DNA of 12,300 bases from JBBIOI01 sp037443425. Lineage in GTDB: Bacteria > Desulfobacterota > BSN033 > UBA1163. Of this stretch, positions 6,229 through 12,300 are shown piece by piece (position 1 is the stretch's first letter; the number at the start of each line of letters is the position of its first letter). The notes below the pieces were generated by a model that saw nothing but the letters and a program-made list of their open reading frames with translations, searched no databases and was not told where the DNA came from. The position numbers and the translations under genes were made by a program. The DNA lies in assembly GCA_037443425.1 (NCBI GenBank), contig JBBIOI010000103.1, forward strand, positions 1 to 12,300. Reading direction: 5' to 3'.

Positions 6229-7473
6229 ATGGACAAGGGATTTAACGATTTACCACTATCGCCATATCGTGTATTAGATATTACAAACGAGATGGGATAT
6301 TTCTGCGGGAAGATATTGGCAGAACTCGGGGCAGATGTAATAAAGATTGAACCCCCTGGGGGAGATAGTGGTAGAAATATAGGTCCATTTATAAATGACG
6401 TACCAGATAAGGAAAAGAGCCTATTTTTCTTTGCTTACAATACAAATAAGAGAAGTATTACTCTCAATATCGAAACCTCGGATGGCAAAGAGATTCTAAG
6501 AAGGTTTATTAAGAATTCAGATTTTTTGATTGAATCATTTAAGCCTGGTTATATGGACGAGCTTGGTCTTGGCTACAATGATTTAAAGGAGATAAATCCA
6601 AGGCTTATTATGGTTTCTATTACTCCATTTGGTCAGACAGGTCCTCGTAAGGATTGGAAGGCATCTGATATTGTATTAATTGCGATGGGTGGATTATCTC
6701 ATATTACAGGTAGCCCTGATCGACCTCCTGCGAGGGTCTGCGTAGATCAGGCACATCTAATGGGAGGTGCTCAGGCTGCGATGGGAGCAATGATAGCTCA
6801 TTACTATAGACAAAAAACAGGAAAGGGACAGCATGTAGATGTTTCGATCCAGGAGAGCGTAGTTCTTTCAGCCCTCACTGTTCCGCAGGCCTGGGATCTC
6901 GAAAGATTTATATGGCCAAGGGTTGGAGGTTTTCTTCCCCGATCTGGAAAACGCGTAAGATGTTTGTGGCCCTGTAAAGATGGGTATGTAGCCTGGAGGA
7001 TCTTTGGAGGTGGCCTTGGAGTTAAGACCAGGGCATTGGTTGAGTGGATGGAGAGTGAAGGGATGGCTGAAGATCTTAGTAGTGTCGAGTGGGAAAAGAT
7101 GGATTATCTTTCGGTTTCTCCAGAAGAGTTTGATCACTGGCAAGAGGTCTTTGGAAGATTTTTTAAAAGACATACAAAGGCAGAACTTTGTAAAGAAGCC
7201 CTGAGACGAGGTATTGTGCTTTTTCCAGTAAGTACACCAAAGGATCTAATTGAAGACCCTCAACTCATCGCAAGGGATTACTGGAGAAGTGTTGACTATC
7301 CGGGATTAGGGTTTCCTATAAAATGTCCAGGTCCTTTGTTTAAATCATCAGAGTTTAAATTCGAGATAAGACGAGCTCCAATGATTGGTGAACATAATTA
7401 TGAGATCTATGAAAAAGAATTAGGATTGTCAAAAGAAGAGCTTGCTATATTAAAGCATAATGGAGTTATTTAG
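6229..7473 (+). CDS. CaiB/BaiF family (class III) CoA transferase, first of two
   Basis: About 414 residues, the normal size for a class III CoA transferase, which moves CoA from a donor thioester to a free acid through an aspartyl-anhydride intermediate. Motifs: the N-terminal VLDITNEMGYFCGKILAELGADVIKIEPPGGD, NKRSITLNI, FKPGYMDELGLGY, the strongly conserved TPFGQTGP, and KTGKGQHVDVSIQES. The expected catalytic aspartate lies in VCVDQAHLMGG (Asp173 from the ATG at 6229, Asp177 from the alternative TTG). The ATG at 6229 has GAGG at 6219-6222 six bases upstream and is preferred to the TTG at 6217, which lies within that site. It starts 16 nt after apbE. The gap to the second CoA transferase is 26 nt. 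The two proteins are clearly different paralogues, so they may form a heteromer or act on different acids. Confidence 0.92.
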   Translation: MDKGFNDLPLSPYRVLDITNEMGYFCGKILAELGADVIKIEPPGGDSGRNIGPFINDVPDKEKSLFFFAYNTNKRSITLNIETSDGKEILRRFIKNSDFLIESFKPGYMDELGLGYNDLKEINPRLIMVSITPFGQTGPRKDWKASDIVLIAMGGLSHITGSPDRPPARVCVDQAHLMGGAQAAMGAMIAHYYRQKTGKGQHVDVSIQESVVLSALTVPQAWDLERFIWPRVGGFLPRSGKRVRCLWPCKDGYVAWRIFGGGLGVKTRALVEWMESEGMAEDLSSVEWEKMDYLSVSPEEFDHWQEVFGRFFKRHTKAELCKEALRRGIVLFPVSTPKDLIEDPQLIARDYWRSVDYPGLGFPIKCPGPLFKSSEFKFEIRRAPMIGEHNYEIYEKELGLSKEELAILKHNGVI

Positions 7474-7499
7474 TTTAAATCTCCTGGTAGGAAGAAAGG

Positions 7500-8720
7500 A
7501 TGGATAATAAGCAGGCATTAGAAGGTTTAAAGATAGCAGATTTTTCCTGGTATATTGCAGGGCCAAGTATATCTATGTGGCTTGCACATCATGGGGCCCA
7601 GGTTATTCGTATAGAGTCTTTAACAAAGCCAGATGAACTTAGGGGTATTGAACCGTTTAAGGATGGCATAGCGGGTATCAACAGAAGTGGTTGTTATGCA
7701 AATTATAATAGTAATAAATATGGAATGGCGTTGAATCTAAACCATCCAAAAGGTGTGGATGTCGCAAAGAGGATTATAAGGTGGGCAGATATTGTAGTAG
7801 AAAATTTCACACCAGGCACAATGAAAAGGAAATGGAGGCTTGGATACGATGATATAAAAGAGATAAAACCAGATATTATCATGGTGAGTTCAAGTCCACT
7901 CGGTCAGACAGGTCCAGAAGCCCAACAGGCAGGTTTCGGGCTTGAGCTTGTCAGCCGTGCTGGATTTACCCACTTTGTTGGATGGCCAGATCAAGACGTA
8001 GTTGGCGTTGGATATCCATATACCGATACTATTACACCACCTATTGCAGCAATTGCAATCCTGGCAGCTATTGACTATCGAGATAGGACAGGTAAGGGTC
8101 AATATATAGATCTTTCACAGCATGAGGTTGCAGTTCAACACCTTACTCCCGCGATTTTAGACTTTACAGTAAATGGTAGAGAAGGAGAAAGATGTGGCAA
8201 TCGTCATCCATACGTGGCTCCACATGGGGTTTATCGCTGCCATGGAGAAGATAGATGGTGTGCTATCTCTGTGTTTAATGATTATGAATGGGAAGTATTA
8301 TGTAATGTGATCGGCCGATCTGATCTTGTGAGAGATCCAAGATTTTCTACAGTTCTTTCAAGAAAGAAGAATGAGGAAGAATTAGATAGAATAATTGAGA
8401 GCTGGACGAAAAATCTTACAGCAGAAGAAGTAATGAATCGATTACAAGAGGCGGGGATTTCAGCTGGTGTTGTCCAGAGTGGTAAAGATTTAATAGAGGA
8501 TCCACAGCTTGGACATCGCCACCACTTCTGGTATCTGAAGCATCCAGAGATGGGTGTATGTGCCTATGATGGTCCTCCATTTAAACTTTCTGAAACACCC
8601 GCAGCCCTTACAATGCCAGCACCATGCCTGGGTGAACATACGGAATATGTTTGTACAAAGATTCTCGGGATGTCTGATGAAGAATTTATTGAATTACTTA
8701 CTGAAGGAGTATTTGAGTAG
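7500..8720 (+). CDS. CaiB/BaiF family (class III) CoA transferase, second of two
   Basis: A 406-residue class III CoA transferase. Family motifs: LKIADFSWYIAGPSISMWLAHHGAQVIRIES at the N-terminus, NKYGMALNLNHPKG, ENFTPGTMKRKWRLGYDDI, SPLGQTGP near 122-129, and RTGKGQYIDLSQHEV near 196-210. The likely catalytic Asp176 sits in YPYTDTITPPIAAI. AGGAAG at 7489-7494 serves the ATG at 7500. Paired, unlike CaiB genes are known for succinyl-CoA:benzylsuccinate CoA transferase (BbsEF), where both subunits are needed. That parallel, together with the DUF35/thiolase pair just downstream, is the best hint to function, but the substrate remains open. Here both proteins retain an aspartate at the expected position, so neither looks like a dead subunit. 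Confidence 0.92.
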   Translation: MDNKQALEGLKIADFSWYIAGPSISMWLAHHGAQVIRIESLTKPDELRGIEPFKDGIAGINRSGCYANYNSNKYGMALNLNHPKGVDVAKRIIRWADIVVENFTPGTMKRKWRLGYDDIKEIKPDIIMVSSSPLGQTGPEAQQAGFGLELVSRAGFTHFVGWPDQDVVGVGYPYTDTITPPIAAIAILAAIDYRDRTGKGQYIDLSQHEVAVQHLTPAILDFTVNGREGERCGNRHPYVAPHGVYRCHGEDRWCAISVFNDYEWEVLCNVIGRSDLVRDPRFSTVLSRKKNEEELDRIIESWTKNLTAEEVMNRLQEAGISAGVVQSGKDLIEDPQLGHRHHFWYLKHPEMGVCAYDGPPFKLSETPAALTMPAPCLGEHTEYVCTKILGMSDEEFIELLTEGVFE

Positions 8721-8770
8721 TGGATTTCATTTTTTAAAATGATAAAAAATAAAAGAGAAGGAGTGAGAAA

Positions 8771-9196
8771 ATGGCTGAGCTTGTACCATTCAAAAAAGGT
8801 TTCTTTACAACCCCATTGATTCCCCTTGAAAATGTCCGCCTAAAGGGGGTTAAATGTAAAACCTGCGGAAGTTTAGCACTGGGGGAGAGAGAATACTGCA
8901 TTAACTGCACGAGCAAGGATCTTGAACCTTATGTTTTTAGTAAGTATGGGAAGATATATTCCCATACTGTAATTCGGCATCCACCTCCACCGCCTTACCC
9001 TCAGGAGTCTTTCAAGCCGTTTCCAGTGGCCTGGGTAGAATTGGAGGATGGACTTTACATCATTTCTGAGATTGTTGGATGTAGTATCGAAGAAGTGGAT
9101 TTTGACCTTCCAGTGGAGCTTGTGGTTGAAAAAGGTTGGGTAGATGAGAATGGAAATGATGTTTTGATGTACAAATTTAAATTAATAAAAAAGTAA
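8771..9196 (+). CDS. DUF35 zinc-ribbon/OB-fold protein, thiolase partner
   Basis: A 141-residue DUF35 (DUF35_N plus OB-fold) protein. A zinc ribbon is formed by C29-x2-C32 and C43-x2-C46, followed by an OB-fold region with YGKIYSHTVIRHPPPPPYP, FPVAWVELEDGLYIISEIVG and a C-terminal beta segment. In bacteria and archaea such proteins bind next to SCP2-type thiolases and position the acyl-CoA: examples are BbsA with the benzoylsuccinyl-CoA thiolase BbsB, the archaeal acetoacetyl-CoA thiolase/HMG-CoA synthase complex, and the DUF35 part of steroid-degrading aldolase complexes. Its gene lies 12 nt before the thiolase gene, which strongly supports a complex. AAGGAG at 8758-8763 gives a well-placed start at ATG 8771. 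Zinc binding is predicted from the intact cysteines. Confidence 0.9.
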   Translation: MAELVPFKKGFFTTPLIPLENVRLKGVKCKTCGSLALGEREYCINCTSKDLEPYVFSKYGKIYSHTVIRHPPPPPYPQESFKPFPVAWVELEDGLYIISEIVGCSIEEVDFDLPVELVVEKGWVDENGNDVLMYKFKLIKK

Positions 9197-9208
9197 AAGG
9201 AGGAAGCA

Positions 9209-10357
9209 ATGGGAAACGAAGCGGTTGTGATAGGAATTGGCATACACAAATTTGGTAGATTTCCCGATAAAAGCGTTGAAGAATTAGGCAAATATGCTGT
9301 AGAGATGGCACTTGCGGATGCCAACATTGGATTTAAGGATGTTCAGGCGATGTTTCTTTCTAATAGCGGGAATCTATATCCTGGGATTGGCCCAAAAGTA
9401 GCATTCATGTTTGGTAGGACTACCATACCTATTGTAAATGTGGAAGCAGCATGTGCAGGTGGTGGAGCATGTCTCAGGATGGCACAGATGGCTATAAAAC
9501 AAGGAGAGTATGATATAGTCTTGGCGGTAGGTGTAGAGAAACAGCCTCGAGGTTTTCTTGCACCTGCAATTTCTGGATATGAACACTGGCAGGCAATGGC
9601 TGGACTTGACGAGAATCCTATGTATTGGGCAATGAAGGCACGGCTTCATATGAAGAAATACGGGACAACAATTGAACAGATTGCCCAGGTTTCTGTTAAA
9701 AATCATAAAAACGGGGCATTAAACCCAAATGCCATGTATCAAAAACCGATGACACTCGAGGAGGTTTTAAATTCCAGGGTTGTATGCGACCCACTGACCC
9801 TTTACATGTTTTGTGCTCCAAATGATGGAGCTGCGGCAGTTGTTCTTGCAAGTGAAAAGGTTGCAAGGCGATACACAACAAAGCCAGTCTTTTTAGCCTC
9901 TTGCGCCCATAGGATAAGTCCTTATCCTGAGCTGGATGTGGGAGGTTACTTTGGATATAATACGGGGAATAAATCATCCACAACACTTGCTGCAATTGAG
10001 GCTTATGAGAAAGCAGGAATAGGACCAGAGGATGTATCCCTTGTAGAACTTCAGGATACTGATGCATCAGGAGAAATCATCTTTTCAGAAGAACTCCTTC
10101 TATTTAAAGAAGGTGAAGGAGGGCCTGCTGTGAGTCAGGGGCTTACAGAGTTAGATGGAAAACTTCCTATCAGTACGGATGGTGGGATTATATCCAAAGG
10201 TGAGCCTGTTGGTGCTTCGGCATTAGGTCAGATCTATGAAGGTGTCCTTCAACTAAGAGGTATGGCTGGACCAAGGCAGGTTAAGAATGCAAAGGTTGCG
10301 CTTTGCCATGTTAGAGGCGCCTTGGGGCATGCGTGTGTGACAATCCTCAAGATTTAA
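9209..10357 (+). CDS. SCP2-type thiolase-like protein with an atypical active site
   Basis: A 382-residue thiolase-fold protein of the SCP2/lipid-transfer type, probably complexed with the DUF35 protein. The nucleophilic cysteine is kept: VEAACAGGGACLRMA, Cys82. Other expected residues are changed. The 'ELHD' histidine of SCP2 thiolases is Gln282 (ELQD). The usual 'NPSGGlisKGHPlGATG' is STDGGIISKGEPVGASA, so the asparagine is Ser322 and the catalytic histidine is Glu332. A C-terminal Cys366-His367 (LCHVRG) matches the place of the SCP2 histidine. It may cleave a 3-ketoacyl-CoA with altered acid/base chemistry, or catalyse a related Claisen or retro-aldol step, as DUF35-associated thiolase-fold aldolases do. 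Strong AAGGAGG at 9197-9203. Followed by a terminator-like hairpin. Confidence 0.88.
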   Translation: MGNEAVVIGIGIHKFGRFPDKSVEELGKYAVEMALADANIGFKDVQAMFLSNSGNLYPGIGPKVAFMFGRTTIPIVNVEAACAGGGACLRMAQMAIKQGEYDIVLAVGVEKQPRGFLAPAISGYEHWQAMAGLDENPMYWAMKARLHMKKYGTTIEQIAQVSVKNHKNGALNPNAMYQKPMTLEEVLNSRVVCDPLTLYMFCAPNDGAAAVVLASEKVARRYTTKPVFLASCAHRISPYPELDVGGYFGYNTGNKSSTTLAAIEAYEKAGIGPEDVSLVELQDTDASGEIIFSEELLLFKEGEGGPAVSQGLTELDGKLPISTDGGIISKGEPVGASALGQIYEGVLQLRGMAGPRQVKNAKVALCHVRGALGHACVTILKI

Positions 10358-10376
10358 AAATGTTTCGATATCCTCA

Positions 10377-10434
10377 TGATCCATTATTATAAAAGTGTTT
10401 ATGGGTCAAGGGATGAATCCCTGGATTCTTTTTT
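10377..10434 (+). terminator. Terminator-like hairpin with an upstream stem, after the thiolase gene
   Basis: Core stem AGGGA (10409-10413)/TCCCT (10418-10422) with loop TGAA, extended past one A-G mismatch by TC/GA (10406-10407/10424-10425), followed by a T-rich run TTCTTTTTT at 10426-10434. Just upstream, TGATCCAT (10377-10384) can pair with ATGGGTCA (10401-10408) with one G-U pair and a 16-nt loop. It overlaps the outer terminator pairs, so the two folds partly compete. Strength is moderate; partial termination or attenuation before the crotonase genes is inferred. Confidence 0.5.
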
Positions 10435-10470
10435 AAAAAGATTTTATGCGTTAAAATGGCATTTCGACTC

Positions 10471-10476
10471 AGGAGG
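10471..10476 (+). other. Orphan Shine-Dalgarno-like AGGAGG without a start codon
   Basis: AGGAGG is followed by AAAGTTAATTAAAG, with no ATG, GTG or TTG at a usable distance. The functional site for the next gene is AAGGAG at 10491-10496, seven bases before its ATG. The extra site may be a ribosome standby site, a relic of an earlier start, or chance. Confidence 0.3.
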
Positions 10477-10503
10477 AAAGTTAATTAAAGAAGGAGAATT
10501 AAG

Positions 10504-11292
10504 ATGCCTTATAATACACTGCTTTTGGAAAAAAAAGGAAATATAGGGATAGTAACATTTAATCGTCCAGAAAAGCTTAATGCCTTTAACCGAGAGGCCT
10601 TTAGGGAGTTTATCGAAGTATTAGGAGAGATAGACAAAGACGAGGAGATAAGGGTCCTGGTAATTACAGGTGCTGGAAGATCATTTTCTTCTGGCTTAGA
10701 TCTTGAAGAAGCAAAGCAAGGGCTAGATGAAGATGCACTCCAGATGGTACCACTTCAGGGGACAGTACCATGGATTCCTCATATAATTAGGAATATGAAG
10801 AAGCCTGTTATTGCTTCAATAAATGGTCACGCTATTGGTGCAGGATTTACGATTGCACTCTCCTGTGACATCAGGATTGCCTCTGATGATGCTAAGTTGA
10901 GCGCGGCCTTTGCTCGAGTTGGTTTAATGCCTGAACTCGGGTCAACATATATCCTTCCACGATTAATAGGAATTGCAAAGGCATGTGAACTTGTATTTAC
11001 AGGGAGGATGATAGGAGCTGAGGAAGCAAAGGAGATAGGCCTTGTTAACAAAGTTGTTCCGAAGGATAAACTAATGGAGGAGACATTAAAGATGGCTGAG
11101 GAGATAACGCAGTCAGCTCCCATATCTATTCAACTTGCCAAAAAGGCATTATATCAAGGATTGGATTCGGATTTAATATCTCAAATAAGTTATGAACAAC
11201 TTGGACAGAGTATATGTTTTAGATCGGATGATTTTAAAGAGGGCATAAAGGCTTTTATAGAAAAGAGAAAGCCCTTATTTCAAGGTAAGTAG
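10504..11292 (+). CDS. Crotonase family protein, probably enoyl-CoA isomerase-like
   Basis: A 262-residue enoyl-CoA hydratase/isomerase (crotonase) family enzyme, full length. It opens with IGIVTFNRPEKLNAFN and has the oxyanion-hole loop FSSGLDLEE at 61-69, INGHAIGAGFTIALSCDIRIA near 106-126, and LPRLIGIAKACELVFTGR. In classic hydratases two glutamates add water ('gcELa' and 'QPEi'). Here those positions are Thr116 (GAGFTIA) and a Phe in SAAFARVG, so ordinary hydration is unlikely. Instead Glu144 in GLMPELGSTYI sits where delta3,delta2-enoyl-CoA isomerases and PaaG-like isomerases place their catalytic acid. A double-bond shift (or related isomerisation) of an acyl-CoA is therefore the best guess. 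First of three consecutive crotonase genes; preceded by a 146-nt gap. Confidence 0.88.
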   Translation: MPYNTLLLEKKGNIGIVTFNRPEKLNAFNREAFREFIEVLGEIDKDEEIRVLVITGAGRSFSSGLDLEEAKQGLDEDALQMVPLQGTVPWIPHIIRNMKKPVIASINGHAIGAGFTIALSCDIRIASDDAKLSAAFARVGLMPELGSTYILPRLIGIAKACELVFTGRMIGAEEAKEIGLVNKVVPKDKLMEETLKMAEEITQSAPISIQLAKKALYQGLDSDLISQISYEQLGQSICFRSDDFKEGIKAFIEKRKPLFQGK

Positions 11293-11310
11293 AAAGAGGG
11301 GAAAAAGCGA

Positions 11311-12075
11311 GTGAAATTTGAAACTATCTCTTTAGAAAAAGAAAATAATATATTAACCGTAAAGATTAAGGATTTAAAGAAGGATTATCAGGGTATATCA
11401 AGACTCTCGTCTGAACTTGAAGAGTTAGTAAGTGAGATATTACTTGATGAAGAAATAAGGGTTATTCTTCTTACAGGATCTGAAGAAGGGTCCTTCTCAT
11501 TTCCTGTTTTAACTGGAACTGAGGATTTTAATGAATTGAGATTGACATCTTTTTCAATCTCTGAGCCAATCTCAAGAATATTACAACCTGTAGTTGCAGT
11601 TATCCCTGGAAATGCCATTGGTCAAGGGCTTGAGATGGTCCTTGCTTGTGATATAAGGATTGGATCTCATGATTCTTACTATGGGTTGCCTCACATTAAA
11701 TCTGGTCTTATTCCATATGATGGAGGGACACAGAGGCTTTCACGACTGGTTGGTAAGGCTAAGGCCCTTGAGATGATTCTTACAGGTGAGTTGATAGACT
11801 CAAAGGAGGCATTAAGGATAGGTCTAATAAACAGGGTAGTTGATAAGGACGATTTGATGAGGGTAGCAATGGAGATTGCAAATAAGATGGCCTCAATGGC
11901 TCCGATATCACTTAAATATATAAAGGAGGCTATCAATAACGGCATGGATATGACACTCGAGCAGGGTCTAAGACTGGAAGCAGACCTTTATCTGCTTATT
12001 CATACTACGAAAGACCGTGAAGAGGGGATAAAGTCATTTAGGGAAAAACGGACACCAAAATTTGAGGGTAGATAG
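11311..12075 (+). CDS. Divergent crotonase family protein, function uncertain
   Basis: A 254-residue crotonase-fold protein with a GTG start (GAGGGG at 11296-11301). The central core is standard: VAVIPGNAIGQGLEMVLACDIRIG with Glu108 at the first catalytic glutamate position, then YYGLPHIKSGLIPYDGGTQRLSRLVGKAKA. The second catalytic glutamate (rat Glu164 in 'QPEi') is His128. The N-terminal half is unusual: 'NRPeklNA' is missing (DLKKDYQGIS is found instead), and the oxyanion-hole loop normally 'aFcaGaDl' reads SFSFPVLTG. Either it handles an odd substrate, acts as a structural partner of the flanking crotonases, or has a changed reaction such as ring or C-C hydrolysis. The C-terminus (REEGIKSFREKRTPKFEGR) is normal. 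It is not a pseudogene by any frameshift or stop. The next crotonase gene starts 1 nt after its stop. Confidence 0.82.
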   Translation: MKFETISLEKENNILTVKIKDLKKDYQGISRLSSELEELVSEILLDEEIRVILLTGSEEGSFSFPVLTGTEDFNELRLTSFSISEPISRILQPVVAVIPGNAIGQGLEMVLACDIRIGSHDSYYGLPHIKSGLIPYDGGTQRLSRLVGKAKALEMILTGELIDSKEALRIGLINRVVDKDDLMRVAMEIANKMASMAPISLKYIKEAINNGMDMTLEQGLRLEADLYLLIHTTKDREEGIKSFREKRTPKFEGR

Positions 12076-12076
12076 A

Positions 12077-12300
12077 TTGAAGCCATTTGAGACACTGATA
12101 TACGAAAAATTTGAAACAATCGGTGTTGTGACACTTAACAGGCCTGAGGCCTTGAATGTATATAATATAAAGATGAGAGATGAGCTCTATGAGGTTTTGA
12201 GTGCAATAAAAGAGGATTATGAGATAAGGGTAGTTATATTTAAAGGCGCTGGTGAGAAGGCCTTTTGTGCAGGGGCAGATCTGAGTGAATTTCTTACAGC
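12077..12300 (+). CDS. Crotonase family protein (enoyl-CoA hydratase/isomerase), N-terminal part only
   Basis: An open frame starts at TTG 12077, one base after the preceding stop, with GAGGG at 12064-12068 as ribosome site, and runs to the window edge (74 codons). The translation shows a clear crotonase N-terminus: PFETLIYEKFETIGVVTLN, then NRPEALNVYN, and at the end an intact oxyanion-hole loop GEKAFCAGADLSEF. Unlike the middle crotonase, this one has the standard loop, so it looks like a normal hydratase or isomerase as far as it can be read. The catalytic glutamates lie beyond the window. Third in the crotonase series and almost certainly cotranscribed with the other two. Confidence 0.85.
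   Translation, partial: MKPFETLIYEKFETIGVVTLNRPEALNVYNIKMRDELYEVLSAIKEDYEIRVVIFKGAGEKAFCAGADLSEFLT

Noticed and set aside
7474..7499. Short TCCT...AGGA hairpin that could hide the ribosome site of the second CoA transferase
   Set aside because: Only four pairs with a three-base loop; such a match to a Shine-Dalgarno site is expected by chance and would be unstable.
8721..8770. AT-rich CATTTT...AAAATG dyad between the second CoA transferase and DUF35 genes
   Set aside because: Made of A and T runs with almost no loop; too weak for a terminator or operator in DNA of this composition.
9374..10067. Long minus-strand open frames opposite the thiolase-like gene
   Set aside because: They show Cys/His/Leu-rich antisense composition without domain features, and the plus strand encodes a clear thiolase fold over the whole stretch.
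1..12300. CRISPR arrays, tRNA or rRNA genes, insertion sequences, att sites
   Set aside because: I saw no regularly spaced repeats, no cloverleaf or rRNA-like stretches, no transposase or integrase, and no flanking direct repeats.

Overview
The window carries one long, almost entirely plus-strand catabolic gene cluster, plus one small divergent gene at the left edge. Genes are tightly packed (gaps mostly 1-50 nt, with start/stop overlaps) and most have purine-rich Shine-Dalgarno sites. The DNA looks AT-leaning, with heavy use of AGA/AGG and ATA codons. The gene content (TRAP transporter, CoA transferases, crotonases, thiolase, ApbE-flavinylated reductase, no oxygenase) suggests an anaerobic or facultative bacterium that ferments or respires organic acids. 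A Desulfobacterota-like anaerobe is a reasonable but low-confidence guess; no 16S or taxon marker is present.

Layout. Positions 2-277 (minus) encode a MoaD/ThiS-type ubiquitin-like sulfur carrier. Positions 278-500 are a divergent control region with a perfect TTGACA box facing each way and an imperfect palindrome over the predicted rightward start. Positions 501-3434 encode a complete tripartite TRAP transporter (periplasmic receptor, small and large permease), with a strong intercistronic hairpin after the receptor gene. Positions 3476-6212 form a split flavin-reductase module: a soluble FAD-binding fumarate-reductase-like protein, a small FMN_bind protein and an ApbE flavin transferase, all without export signals. 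Positions 6229-8720 encode two different CaiB/BaiF (class III) CoA transferases. Positions 8771-10357 encode a zinc-ribbon/OB-fold DUF35 protein paired with an SCP2-type thiolase-like protein. After a 146-nt gap with a terminator-like hairpin, positions 10504-12300 hold three consecutive crotonase (enoyl-CoA hydratase/isomerase) genes, the last cut by the window edge.

How they may work together (inference): an organic acid is imported by the TRAP system, perhaps reduced or oxidised in the cytosol by the FAD/FMN pair, converted to a CoA thioester by one or both CoA transferases, hydrated or isomerised by the crotonases, and cleaved by the thiolase/DUF35 pair. The pairs 'two CaiB proteins' and 'DUF35 + thiolase' recall the benzylsuccinate (bbs) pathway, but no acyl-CoA dehydrogenase or hydroxyacyl-CoA dehydrogenase is visible here. 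Several proteins (TRAP receptor, FAD protein, thiolase, two crotonases) lack residues normally used for binding or catalysis in their families. This makes the substrate hard to guess and the cluster a good candidate for an undescribed pathway.
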